Shown: piece after piece, positions 1 to 8,208 of the stretch
How the letters are laid out: each line of letters opens with the position of its first letter
Numbering within the stretch: position 1 is the stretch's first letter
The notes under the pieces: generated by a model
Databases searched by the model: none
What the model was told of the DNA's origin: nothing
The model's input: only the letters and a program-made list of their open reading frames with translations
Made by a program: the position numbers and the translations under genes
From: SZAS-79 sp031376265
GTDB lineage: Bacteria; Pseudomonadota; Gammaproteobacteria; Burkholderiales; SG8-39
DNA length: 26,525 nucleotides
Assembly (NCBI GenBank): GCA_031376265.1
Contig: JANMDK010000345.1
Span: forward strand, 1-26,525
Direction: 5' to 3'

Positions 1-2443
1 CCCGCGCCGCCCCACCACCCGAAGAAACGGCAGCCAAAGTCGCTGAGCCAGCCGCGGAGGAAACGGCAATGGTGTTGCCGTTACCGCCGGTTCCGCGCGT
101 ACCCAAGGTGCTTGCATTTCCGCCCGCACCCCCAACTGCAGCAAGACTCCCGCTCACCACAGTGTTGTTCGTAGCACCAAACGAGCTAAGCGAAATCGAT
201 CCGGCATTGCCGCCAAGGCCACCGTTATCTGTCACTGCGCCAGTGGGATCACCTGCCCCTCCGGCACCTCCCGTGGTGTCGATATTGACCGCGCTCACTC
301 CGCCATCGGACGTGGTAGTGAGGATGACGACACCCCCGCTCCCTCCTGCGCCACCCGCAGCGCCGGTTGCCGTCGCACCACCTTTGCCGCCCTTGGCTGT
401 GATTGCCCCCCCGGCGCTAATCAGTCGTGCCGCACCTGGCGATGACACCGTCAGCGTAATTGCGCCTGCGTCGCCCCCGAGAAGCGGCGTGGCCTGACCA
501 TCGGCCGCCGCCCCACCCGAAGTCGTGACCGTGTCGACCGTGATCGCACCATCGCTTGCGTTCAAGTTGACAAGACCACCTGCGCCACCACCGGTCGTCG
601 TCCCAGCGCCGCCAGAGGTGTTGATCGCGGCCACGCTGATTGCACCCGTGGTGGCTATGTTCACCGCACCGCCCGCCAACCCAGCCCCGCCGATAGTCGA
701 AATCGTTCCGGCGGCACCGCTGGTGAATGAAGCAGCCCGTGTTGCTCCGCCGGCCGTACCTGCCACAGTGAAGCTACCGCCCGCCAGCGAAATCGGACTG
801 TCCAATGCAATTGCTCCCCCAGCATTGAAGATCAGCGAGCCCGTACCCGTATTCGTGATTGCACTGGAGGTATTGACCGTAATGCCTGTCGTTGCCTTCA
901 GCGTGAGTGAATTTGCGTTAGCCCAGGTAACGGGCGTTGCTACCGTAATGCTCCCGGTGCCACCAGCCGCACCAGCCGATGCGTCCACAACAACGCTACC
1001 GCCGCCAAGTCCACCCGCGCCTGTCAGAACAGCCACATCAAGATTTGACGTCGCAGTCGTTGTGTCCTGAAACGGGGTCGTGCCAGACATGGTCCCTGAG
1101 CTGGCCGCAGCACTAATAGTTATGTCTGACGGATCCAGCAGCAACGTTCCGGCCTTACCTGCCGGCGCCAGCGTATTCACGGATCCGGCATATCCCAGAT
1201 ATTGCTTTCCGGAAGTCTCGACAAAACCTCCGTCGCCGGAATTAGCGCCTCCGCGTGCGGATATCGACCCCAGGAACTGCGTGGACTTGTCCGACCAGAC
1301 GGCGACGTTCCCGCCATTGCCAGAAGTAATTGCATCGGCCGCTATCGATGCACCATACCCAACGTAAGTCTTCGAAGCATTCGCTTCGGGCCCTGCGCCG
1401 TGGAAGTTCCCCCCCACCAACACCGTCCCACCACCCGCATCCCCCGACGCGTTGATCGACGAGTTGCCGAACAACCCAACCTTGTCACCCAGTACCCGAA
1501 TCTCCCCGCCTTTCTGTCCGGCCCCAAGTCCTGACGCCTCGAGCGTCCCAGACACGCTCGTCACGCCCGTCGATCCGCCGTCCAGGTAAATCGTGCCGCC
1601 GCGCTCAACCAGCGCGTTTGCACGGATTACGCCCTCGTTGTTGACGACGGTGTCGAGCAGAGCGTTTGCAGAGTGTGCAGTAAGGATTACGCTGCCGCCG
1701 TCGGCGGTGATGGTTCCTTTGTTGACTGCGGACGCGTTCACCGCCGCTTGGTCGACGCGCACGTTGATTAGGCCGTCGCCGACCATGTCCAGCGTGACCT
1801 TGTCGCCAGCTGCAAGAGCTGCGGTGCCCATGCGGGCGTTGATCAGGCCAGTGTTGCTGACCTGCGGGCCGATGAGGGCTGCGTAACCCGAAAGCGTAGT
1901 GATCGTGCCTTCGTTCACGACCGTTCCAGCACTGCCGCCTTTGGTGAATATGTAGCGGCCCGACATGAAATCGCTGTCCCTGATACCGAGCGTAGAAGCT
2001 GCAATGCCGCCAACGTCGATCTGCGAGCCGCGGCCGAACAGGACCCCGTTGGGGTTCACGAGGAAGATCTGCCCGTTCGCGGTGAGGGAGCCGAAGATCT
2101 CGGAGGCGTTGCTGCCGAGGACGCGGTTCAGCGCAACTGAGCTTGCGCTGGGCTGCTGGAAGACGACGGAATTTCCGGCGCCGATCGAGAACGTTTGCCA
2201 GTTGAGGATCGCGTTCGAGGTGGACTGATCGACGCGAAGCGATGAAGCGCTGGGCTTCGAGATGGCCGCAGCACCCGCAGCGACCTGGCCGCCCGTGGGG
2301 AGCAACTGACCGTAGGCAGGGGCGAATGCGGCCTGCACCGAAAGGGTGAGGACGGACGCGTAAAAGGTTTGGGCTCGGCGCCGTCTTCGCGCGGCACGCA
2401 GGGATGCTGAGTGTGTAAAAGCCAAGAGGCTGTTTTTACTCAT
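1..2443 (-). CDS. Two-partner secretion exoprotein TpsA (filamentous haemagglutinin-like), N-terminal part, runs off left edge
   Basis: The minus-strand frame stays open from ATG 2443-2441 to base 1, about 814 codons, so the protein is 3'-incomplete here. GGGAG lies about 8 nt before the ATG. Residues 1-45 form a long signal peptide with an Arg run (RAARRRRR) before a hydrophobic stretch. Residues about 46-290 match the haemagglutination-activity (TPS) domain: NAILNWQTFSIG at 78-89, and IFLVNPNGVLFGRGSQIDVG near 126-145 with the signature NPNG at 130-133. Further in comes LLLDPSDITIS (plus-strand 1105-1145), common in these adhesins, then Gly/Ala/Thr-rich sequence expected to form a beta-helix. 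The TPS domain should be recognised by the TpsB encoded just upstream, and the protein is then exported to the cell surface or released. The final function (adhesin, haemolysin or contact toxin) depends on the unseen C-terminus. Confidence 0.9.
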   Translation of the reverse strand, partial: MSKNSLLAFTHSASLRAARRRRRAQTFYASVLTLSVQAAFAPAYGQLLPTGGQVAAGAAAISKPSASSLRVDQSTSNAILNWQTFSIGAGNSVVFQQPSASSVALNRVLGSNASEIFGSLTANGQIFLVNPNGVLFGRGSQIDVGGIAASTLGIRDSDFMSGRYIFTKGGSAGTVVNEGTITTLSGYAALIGPQVSNTGLINARMGTAALAAGDKVTLDMVGDGLINVRVDQAAVNASAVNKGTITADGGSVILTAHSANALLDTVVNNEGVIRANALVERGGTIYLDGGSTGVTSVSGTLEASGLGAGQKGGEIRVLGDKVGLFGNSSINASGDAGGGTVLVGGNFHGAGPEANASKTYVGYGASIAADAITSGNGGNVAVWSDKSTQFLGSISARGGANSGDGGFVETSGKQYLGYAGSVNTLAPAGKAGTLLLDPSDITISAAASSGTMSGTTPFQDTTTATSNLDVAVLTGAGGLGGGSVVVDASAGAAGGTGSITVATPVTWANANSLTLKATTGITVNTSSAITNTGTGSLIFNAGGAIALDSPISLAGGSFTVAGTAGGATRAASFTSGAAGTISTIGGAGLAGGAVNIATTGAISVAAINTSGGAGTTTGGGAGGLVNLNASDGAITVDTVTTSGGAAADGQATPLLGGDAGAITLTVSSPGAARLISAGGAITAKGGKGGATATGAAGGAGGSGGVVILTTTSDGGVSAVNIDTTGGAGGAGDPTGAVTDNGGLGGNAGSISLSSFGATNNTVVSGSLAAVGGAGGNASTLGTRGTGGNGNTIAVSSAAGSATLAAVSSGGGAAR

Positions 2444-2528
2444 GATTGCGCTCCCAAATACAGCTTAGCGGCGCATCATGAAGACACGCCGGGACTCAGT
2501 ATCTCTTAGGAAACATTCGAAAATGCGC

Positions 2529-2572
2529 GACTTTTATCACACTGTCCGTAGACTTTTGTCACGCTGACCAAC
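2529..2572. repeat. Two tandem 22-bp imperfect direct repeats in the tpsB-tpsA spacer
   Basis: Units 2529-2550 and 2551-2572 both begin GACTTTT(A/G)TCAC(A/G)CTG and match at 16 of 22 positions. A third partial unit starts at 2573 with GACTTAGG. On the tpsA-coding strand the core reads GTGA(C/T)AAAAGTC twice, 22 bp apart, about two helical turns and therefore on one DNA face. This is typical of tandem sites for a regulator. They lie 86-130 bp upstream of the tpsA start. Function is inferred. Confidence 0.45.
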
Positions 2573-2590
2573 GACTTAGGCTTGCTTGGC

Positions 2591-4360
2591 CTAGAACCAC
2601 TTGATCGCCTGGACCCAGATCCGGGGTTCGCGGCGTACGGTGTCCGCGTCGGGCGTGTCGTTCTCACCCCGCCACGCCAAGGTGGATTTGATCAGGAAGT
2701 CGTTGTCCTTGCCGATCGAGACTCCGGCGCCAAACGCCGATAGGCCGACAAAATTCGCGGTCGTGCTGGTCGTCAGCGGAGTCATGTTCACCTGCACGCG
2801 GCCGGCGTCGTAGAAACCGAAGAACGTGAGGTCGCCCGAGAGGATCTGGAACTTGGGAACGTTGTAGCGAAGCTCGGTGGTGAAGATAAAGCCCTGGTCG
2901 CCGATCCCCTGTCCCGTCGGATAGGCCCGGACTCCACTCGCCCCGCCCAGCGACATTTTCTCTGCAGAGGCGAGGTTCTTGTTGGAGAACTGGCCATTTA
3001 TAGATAGCAGCAGGTTGATGTTTTCGCTAAGCAGCTGCAGCCGGCGAACGTCGAAGTTGAGCTTCGCGAACTGGCCTTGGGTTCTCAAGCCTGTGACACC
3101 CAAGTCTGCTGTCGCTACTGCCACCGGATTCAGTGACAGGACACCCTCAGTATACGTCAGCGAAAACGAGTTCAGCGCGCCGCCGAAAATCCTGTCCCGA
3201 GCGTCGCCAACGAGACCAAGCTTGATCGTCTCGATCTTGCGATCTTCGATCGTGTTCGTCGTGTCGATGCGGTCCTTCAGCAGCTTGCTTTCGTACGAGA
3301 TCTGCCCGATCAGGTTTGCGTTACGCGTCCGGATGAACGGGTAGAGGCCGTACAGGGTCGTGACAGTGCCGTTGCCGTGCGCTTCGATCGCGGCAAAGTC
3401 GCGCTCGAGGCTGTAGGAGAACTGCGCGAAGCTGATGCCCACTCGCGCGCCGCTGTAACCGGCAGGCGCGGAGATCGCGGCCCGGACGAAAGTCATGCGC
3501 TCGTTCGTCGCAGTCGCACGCACCGACAGCTGGTCGCCGTATCCGCTCAGATTATTGGCGTTCAGGTTCACGCCAAACCGGTTTTCACCCGTAAACCGGT
3601 TTCCGGCGTTGTCATAGTCGACGTAGCCCGAAATGATGTTGCCGCTGTCTTTAATGTTGACGCGCAGGTCCGCGGCGCCGATGGCTTTCGTGCTCGGGCC
3701 GATCTCCGAGCTGACGACGACGTTGGGCAGGTCGCTCAGCAGGAGAAGGGGTCGCTCCAGGCCGACTTCGGTGATCGCGTCGCCTTCCTTGAGGTTCTGG
3801 TCGAGAACCCCGCGGGCGAATTCAGGCCGCAGCCTCGAATTGGGGTCCGGCTTGAGCTCCACCGTGCCGAGCCGGCCTTCGAGCACGGCGATTTCGACGA
3901 CGCCGTCCTTGATTTGCTGGGCCGGAAGATAGGCCTGCGCGAGGAAGTAGCCGTTCGCGCGATAGAAAGCGCGGAGGCTGTTTGCGGCCTCGTTCAGGCC
4001 GTCGAAGTCGAGTTCCTTGCCGAGCGAAGTCTTGAGGGAGGGCTGCAGTTCGTCATCGGTATAAATACGATTGCCGGAAATGACAAACTTCTTGACCGTG
4101 ACTTTCAGCGAGGTGGAGCCGCGCAATGCAGGGCGGGGCTGCTCTTCACGCGGGAGGACTTCCTGCTCCGGCCGCGCGGGCGCCGGCACTCGATCGCGCT
4201 GCTGCTCGAGGATTTGACCGGCGTCGGGCCGAAGCTGGGCGACCGATTGAGCGAACGAGGATTGTGCGAAGACGAGGGCTGTGACTGCGATAGCCCCCCA
4301 ATGGCAGAGCGACAGCATGCCCGCACGCCCTCCCGCGAATGACTGCTTTTTACCGCACAT
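2591..4360 (-). CDS. Two-partner secretion outer membrane transporter TpsB (ShlB/FhaC/HecB family)
   Basis: This 589-residue protein has the usual family size and order. A signal peptide ends near FAQSSFAQ (32-39). A charged linker follows. The first POTRA domain is about 85-163 (VKKFVISGNRIYTDDEL), the second about 164-240, and the rest is a 16-strand-type beta-barrel. GVRAYPTGQGIGDQG near 480 is the family VRGY...GDxG barrel motif with Gly changed to Ala. The protein ends in Phe, as outer membrane barrels do. It should bind the TPS domain of the downstream exoprotein in the periplasm and thread it through the outer membrane. The start at 4360 has AGGGGG 7 nt upstream and gives a positively charged n-region. 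A second candidate, ATG at 4318-4316 (residue 15), has GGGAGGG 9 nt upstream but leaves no basic residue before the hydrophobic core, so I prefer 4360. Confidence 0.93.
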   Translation of the reverse strand: MCGKKQSFAGGRAGMLSLCHWGAIAVTALVFAQSSFAQSVAQLRPDAGQILEQQRDRVPAPARPEQEVLPREEQPRPALRGSTSLKVTVKKFVISGNRIYTDDELQPSLKTSLGKELDFDGLNEAANSLRAFYRANGYFLAQAYLPAQQIKDGVVEIAVLEGRLGTVELKPDPNSRLRPEFARGVLDQNLKEGDAITEVGLERPLLLLSDLPNVVVSSEIGPSTKAIGAADLRVNIKDSGNIISGYVDYDNAGNRFTGENRFGVNLNANNLSGYGDQLSVRATATNERMTFVRAAISAPAGYSGARVGISFAQFSYSLERDFAAIEAHGNGTVTTLYGLYPFIRTRNANLIGQISYESKLLKDRIDTTNTIEDRKIETIKLGLVGDARDRIFGGALNSFSLTYTEGVLSLNPVAVATADLGVTGLRTQGQFAKLNFDVRRLQLLSENINLLLSINGQFSNKNLASAEKMSLGGASGVRAYPTGQGIGDQGFIFTTELRYNVPKFQILSGDLTFFGFYDAGRVQVNMTPLTTSTTANFVGLSAFGAGVSIGKDNDFLIKSTLAWRGENDTPDADTVRREPRIWVQAIKWF

Positions 4361-4758
4361 CAGTGCGCCCCCTGACCGAATGCGAATTTTAACATCGCAC
4401 CTTTTTGCATTCCGAAAAACGGACCGCTGCCCGACTAGGCTTCAGCCTATCCGTGCGGTCACTCCGCCCAAAGAACTATTTACCTGAATATTATTTATTT
4501 TCTGAACGTTAGGATTTCTTCTTAATAATTTCTACGAAGTTTCCCACACCGGGCTCAGAGTATCTGCAAAGCAGGTGCCAAACAAGCCTCCCCGTCGACG
4601 GTAGCAGCGCGCATTCGTCTGTTGTTGCGTTTTAGCAACACATCGAAAAATGGCCTCCGTTAGCCCACCGGCGTGAACCGACACAAAAGGCCCGAAAACC
4701 ATTTCCTGTAGAGTGCGCGACCACCCGATTTGGGACTTAGATTTCCGATGAAGCATTC
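4361..4758. other. Divergent intergenic spacer between tpsB and ccmA
   Basis: This 398-bp gap separates leftward tpsB from rightward ccmA and presumably holds both promoters. It includes a strikingly AT-rich patch at about 4470-4535 and the nested inverted repeat at 4422-4460. A 74-codon minus-strand frame at 4756-4532 has no recognisable domain and looks spurious. I could not assign a convincing -35/-10 pair to either gene. Confidence 0.6.
4422..4460. promoter_or_regulatory. Nested inverted repeat in the tpsB leader
   Basis: The outer arms are GACCGC (4422-4427) and GCGGTC (4455-4460). The inner arms are TAGGCT (4436-4441) and AGCCTA (4444-4449), separated by TC. Both pairs are perfect. The element sits about 60-100 nt upstream of the tpsB start, where it could form a leader RNA hairpin or serve as an operator. 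There is no T-tract, so it is not a standard terminator. Confidence 0.35.
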
Positions 4759-5403
4759 GTGACAGGGCGTCACTTCCACTGCACGCTGCGCGCGCGAGAT
4801 CTGGCCTGCGCGCGAGGCGACCGCAACCTCTTCGAAGGCGTCCAGTTCGAGCTCTCGAATGGCGGCTTGCTGCGCGTCGCCGGAGCGAACGGGAGCGGCA
4901 AGACCACGCTCCTGCGGACCGTGTGCGGACTACTCAATCCGGTAAACGGCAGCCTCGACTGGAATGGCGAAGCGATCGATGACCTCGGCGAGGACTACCA
5001 CCGGGCCCTGGCCTATGTCGGCCACTCGAACGGGGTAAAAGACGAGCTGAGCGTCATCGAAAACCTGCGTTTTGCCGCAAAACTGGCCGGATTGGAGGCC
5101 GATGAAAGCGCGACGGCCGGCGCGCTGAATGAGTTTTCGATCGATTCCCTGAGCCGAATCCAGTGCAGGATTCTTTCCCAGGGACAAAAGCGAAGGGCAG
5201 CGCTCGCGCGATTGCGGTTGAGCCGGTCGCGCCCGCTTTGGGTGCTGGATGAGCCCTTCGTTGCCCTGGATGCCGCCGGCGTCGGGATTGTCCGCAAGCT
5301 GATCGAGGAGCATTTGGCCGACGGCGGCCTGGCGATCCTGACAACGCACCAGGAAATCCCGCTTTCCGCGTCGAGTTCGCAGAGAATCGAGCTTCAGGCA
5401 TGA
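4759..5403 (+). CDS. ccmA: Cytochrome c maturation ABC transporter ATP-binding protein CcmA
   Basis: This 214-residue ABC ATPase has Walker A GANGSGKT (42-49), signature LSQGQ (139-143), Walker B LWVLDEP (160-166) and the switch His in TTHQE (197). CcmA pairs with CcmB, and its ATP hydrolysis releases haem-loaded CcmE from the CcmC/CcmD complex during c-type cytochrome assembly. The start is GTG at 4759. A stop in the same frame at 4738-4740 rules out a longer form with a standard codon, and the N-terminus TLRARDLACARGDRNLF aligns with the usual CcmA beginning. Its stop overlaps the ccmB start in ATGA. It is the first gene of the rightward ccmABCD block. Confidence 0.96.
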   Translation: MTGRHFHCTLRARDLACARGDRNLFEGVQFELSNGGLLRVAGANGSGKTTLLRTVCGLLNPVNGSLDWNGEAIDDLGEDYHRALAYVGHSNGVKDELSVIENLRFAAKLAGLEADESATAGALNEFSIDSLSRIQCRILSQGQKRRAALARLRLSRSRPLWVLDEPFVALDAAGVGIVRKLIEEHLADGGLAILTTHQEIPLSASSSQRIELQA

Positions 5404-6086
5404 CGGGCGGCACCGGACTCGCAGCGACGCTTCGAAGCGTGGCCGCGCGCGACCTCCTTATCGTGATGCGAAGCAAGGCCGACGCCGCGAACCCGTTGCT
5501 TTTCTTCGTGCTGGTGGTCAGCCTGTTCCCGCTCGGCGTAGGCCCGGAGCCGGCGCTCCTTCGAGCCATCGCACCCGGCATCTTCTGGGTCGCGGCCCTG
5601 CTGGCCTCGATGCTTTCGTTAAGTCGTCTTTTCGCCGCCGACTATGCTGACGGGACGCTGGAGCAATTGGCGCTCTCGCCCGCGCCGCTCCCGTTGCTGA
5701 TTGCGGGCAAGATTGCGGCCCATTGGCTCGTCGCCGGATTTCCGCTGGTGCTTGTCGCGCCGTTGCTCGGCCTGCAATTCGGCCTGGACGCTGCCTCCGT
5801 GAGCGTCCTCGTTGCCGGACTGGCGCTGGGTACGCCACTTCTTAGCCTGCTGGGCGCAGTGGGAGCAGCATTGACGCTGGGGCTGCGCGGCGGCGGAGCG
5901 CTGGTTTCGCTGCTCGTCCTGCCGTTATGCGTGCCCGTGTTGATTTTCGGCGCCGGCGCGGTAGAAGCCGTGGCCTCGGGTCTGGGTGCAGGACCGCATC
6001 TTTCGCTGCTCGGTGCGCTGCTGCTTCCCGGCGCGTTCTTCGGGCCGTGGGTCGCCGCCATCGCCGTTAGAATCGCGCTCGAATAA
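5400..6086 (+). CDS. ccmB: Haem exporter membrane permease CcmB
   Basis: The 228 residues are very hydrophobic and should form six membrane helices, matching the family size of about 220. The N-terminal stretch LRSVAARDLLIVMRSKADAA, followed by NPLLFFVLVVSLFPLGVGP, is characteristic of CcmB, as is LFAADYADGTLEQLALSP. It forms the inner membrane CcmAB transporter that works with CcmC and CcmD to free haem-bound CcmE. The ATG overlaps the ccmA stop by 4 bp, which implies translational coupling. ccmC follows after 18 bp. Confidence 0.95.
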   Translation: MTGGTGLAATLRSVAARDLLIVMRSKADAANPLLFFVLVVSLFPLGVGPEPALLRAIAPGIFWVAALLASMLSLSRLFAADYADGTLEQLALSPAPLPLLIAGKIAAHWLVAGFPLVLVAPLLGLQFGLDAASVSVLVAGLALGTPLLSLLGAVGAALTLGLRGGGALVSLLVLPLCVPVLIFGAGAVEAVASGLGAGPHLSLLGALLLPGAFFGPWVAAIAVRIALE

Positions 6087-6104
6087 CAAGTCCGGCAATC
6101 AACG

Positions 6105-6845
6105 ATGAGCGTCAACTGGTTCAAGTATTCATCGCCTGCGGCGTTCTATCCGGTCGCCGGGAGGCTCGTGCCATGGTTCCTCGCCGCGGCCGCAGTGCTC
6201 ACCGTCGCGGGCCTGTACATCGGTTTCTTTGTCGCGCCTACCGATGCGCAGCAGGGCGAGTCCTACCGGATCATCTACATCCACGTCGCCACGGCGTGGA
6301 TGTCGATGTTCCTCTATCTGGTGATGGCGTTTTGGGCCGGGTTTGGCCTGGCCTTCAACACGCGCCTGTCTTCGATGATGGCGTCGGCGATTGCGCCGAC
6401 TGGCGCACTGATGACGTTCATCGCATTGTGGACCGGTGCCTTGTGGGGCAAGCCGACCTGGGGCACCTGGTGGGTTTGGGATGCGCGCCTGACATCGGAA
6501 CTGATCCTGCTCTTTCTCTATCTCGGCTTCATTTCGCTGCAAGCCTCGATCGACGATTCGCGCCGTGCCGACAAGGCGGGGGCCGTGCTCGCGCTGGTGG
6601 GCGTGGTCAATATCCCGATCATCTATTTTTCGGTTCAGTGGTGGAACACGCTTCACCAGGGCGCCTCGGTCAGCCTCACCAAGAGCCCGAGCATGGCGGC
6701 AACGATGCTCACGGGCATGCTGGTCTTCGCGCTGGCTGCGTGGATGTACTGCATCGCAGCTTCGCTCATGCGCGTCCGCTCGATCATCCTGGAGCGCGAA
6801 TCCAGCGCCGACTGGGCGCGGCAGATGCGTGAGGCCTCCCCATGA
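6105..6845 (+). CDS. ccmC: Haem-handling membrane protein CcmC
   Basis: At 246 residues this has the normal CcmC length and about six membrane helices. The Trp-rich WWD motif is intact in WGKPTWGTWWVWDARLTS (about 110-127). The two flanking periplasmic His ligands are present in YIHVATAW (near 61) and WWNTLHQGASV (near 185). CcmC binds haem at the periplasmic face and is needed for its covalent attachment to CcmE. It follows ccmB by 18 bp and its stop overlaps the ccmD start in ATGA. Confidence 0.97.
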   Translation: MSVNWFKYSSPAAFYPVAGRLVPWFLAAAAVLTVAGLYIGFFVAPTDAQQGESYRIIYIHVATAWMSMFLYLVMAFWAGFGLAFNTRLSSMMASAIAPTGALMTFIALWTGALWGKPTWGTWWVWDARLTSELILLFLYLGFISLQASIDDSRRADKAGAVLALVGVVNIPIIYFSVQWWNTLHQGASVSLTKSPSMAATMLTGMLVFALAAWMYCIAASLMRVRSIILERESSADWARQMREASP

Positions 6846-6997
6846 AGTGGGCCGGCATCGGCGAATTTTTCGCCATGGGCGGCTACGGCCTTTACGTGTG
6901 GGGCTCGTACGCCGTCACCGCGATCGTCGTCGCACTCGAGATAGTCGTTCTCGTTGTCCGGCATCGCGCCGCACGCCGGCGGCGTCCCGGGGGCTAG
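6842..6997 (+). CDS. ccmD: Small membrane protein CcmD
   Basis: This 51-codon gene starts at an ATG overlapping the ccmC stop. The N-terminus MKWAGIGEFFAMGGYGLYVW has the conserved CcmD pattern (FFAMGGYGxYVW). One membrane helix follows (about 22-39, SYAVTAIVVALEIVVLVV), then an Arg-rich cytosolic tail (RHRAARRRR). CcmD stabilises the CcmABC complex during release of haem-loaded CcmE. Its TAG stop (6995-6997) lies inside a CTAG palindrome whose other strand supplies the TAG stop of the convergent ccmI, so the two genes overlap by 4 bp tail to tail. Confidence 0.93.
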   Translation: MKWAGIGEFFAMGGYGLYVWGSYAVTAIVVALEIVVLVVRHRAARRRRPGG

Positions 6998-8208
6998 GGC
7001 AGCGCCGAGTCGATTACGATCTTCAAGCCGCGAGTGCCGGCCTTTACCGGCGCGCTCGTGCCCTGCAGGTCGCCCGACTGGGGAATGGCATTGCCACTGC
7101 GCGAGATCCTGGCGGTCACTACGATTTCGGCCGCGTCCGATAGTTTCAATTCCGGGCTCATGGCCATGCTGTCGTCGAGCGTGAATTCCAGCGGCAGGTC
7201 CGCAACGCGCTTTCTAAGCACCGCCAGCGGCATGCGTGGACCGTTCACCGCACGCGCCACGATGAAAAGCGTCTCCTCTGGAGCTGCTTTTCCGGCAAGG
7301 GATTGGCCGAGGACCGCCCGGCCGCTGATTCCTTGACCTCCTGCCGCTTTTACAACCTTCGCTGGCGCTGACTTCGCCGCGCCCAGCTCGCGCGCCTCCG
7401 CGATCCCGCCGGCAATGGACTTCGCCATGTCGGAGTCGGGCGGAAGCATCGGCAACAGCCTCTCCCAGTATTTCTTCGCCGCGGGGTAGTCGTTGCGCTG
7501 GAATGCCTCGGTGCCGGCCATCGCGAGCGCCTTGGGGTGGTCGGGGTTGATTGCGAGTGCGCGCCTCACCAACTCGATGGGCTTGCCTTCGAGACTCCTG
7601 CCGCGGCTCATGGCCAATACGTCCGCATAGTCCGCGTACAAGTCCGCGTCATCGGTGATCTTCTCCGCGGCCTTCGCATAGGCGGCGATTGACTCGTCCA
7701 TTCGCTGCAGCACGTAGTAGGAGCGACCGAGCATCATCCAGCCGCGAGCATCTTCGGGATTCTTTTGCAATCGGTCCGCCAGCTTGGCGACCATGCCTTC
7801 GACATCCGCCGCCGAGACGTTTTCTGCGGAAATGGCCTCCTTGCGCATCCCATCGACGTTGCCGATTGCTGCATACATCGCTATCGCGGCAACAGGGATC
7901 AGAAGCGCAAGCGCGAGCGCCGCTTTCCGGCTCGATTGCCGCGCCTCCTGTTTGCCTGACGGGGTTTCGGCCACCCCTTCCTCCAGCACTCGCCTTTCCA
8001 GTTCGGAACGGGCCACCTCGAACTGCGCTGTCGAAATCGCGCCGCGGGCGAGGTCTTCGTCGAGCGCGCCGAGCTCATCGCGCAGGATCGCGAGATTTGT
8101 TTCGGTCGTTACCGGTTCATGGGTGCGCTTTCGCCGGGCGAGAGGCAAGGCCACGCAGGTGAGCGCAGCCAGCGTCATGAAAATCGCGATTGCGGCGAAT
8201 CCGGTCAC
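6994..8208 (-). CDS. ccmI: Cytochrome c maturation protein CcmI (CycH-type apocytochrome chaperone)
   Basis: The 404-residue protein begins with a membrane helix (about 4-24) and the basic loop RRKR. A second hydrophobic helix lies near 95-115 (ALALALLIPVAAIAMYAA), followed by TPR-like repeats about 145-255 (LGRSYYVLQRMDESIAAYAKA). The periplasmic C-terminal domain includes ETLFIVARAVNGPRMPLAVLR, a CcmI hallmark. It holds apocytochromes c and presents them to the CcmF/CcmH ligase. It is last in the leftward ccmEFGHI block; its ATG overlaps the ccmH stop by 4 bp. The stop codon is interlocked with that of convergent ccmD. Confidence 0.94.
   Translation of the reverse strand: MTGFAAIAIFMTLAALTCVALPLARRKRTHEPVTTETNLAILRDELGALDEDLARGAISTAQFEVARSELERRVLEEGVAETPSGKQEARQSSRKAALALALLIPVAAIAMYAAIGNVDGMRKEAISAENVSAADVEGMVAKLADRLQKNPEDARGWMMLGRSYYVLQRMDESIAAYAKAAEKITDDADLYADYADVLAMSRGRSLEGKPIELVRRALAINPDHPKALAMAGTEAFQRNDYPAAKKYWERLLPMLPPDSDMAKSIAGGIAEARELGAAKSAPAKVVKAAGGQGISGRAVLGQSLAGKAAPEETLFIVARAVNGPRMPLAVLRKRVADLPLEFTLDDSMAMSPELKLSDAAEIVVTARISRSGNAIPQSGDLQGTSAPVKAGTRGLKIVIDSALP

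Noticed and set aside
69..1070. Pro/Ala-rich plus-strand frames at the left edge
   Set aside because: They are the complement of the Gly/Thr-rich TpsA repeat region; the minus-strand frame has the TPS domain, signal peptide and ribosome binding site.
3377..4342. Long plus-strand open frame opposite tpsB
   Set aside because: It is the antisense shadow of a clear TpsB gene; the composition is Arg/Ala/Val/Asp-rich with no domain. Similar shadows opposite the pentaheme, FeS fusion and barrel genes were rejected for the same reason.
4532..4756. 74-codon minus-strand frame in the tpsB-ccmA spacer
   Set aside because: No recognisable domain, no clear ribosome binding site, and it occupies the region where both divergent promoters should lie.
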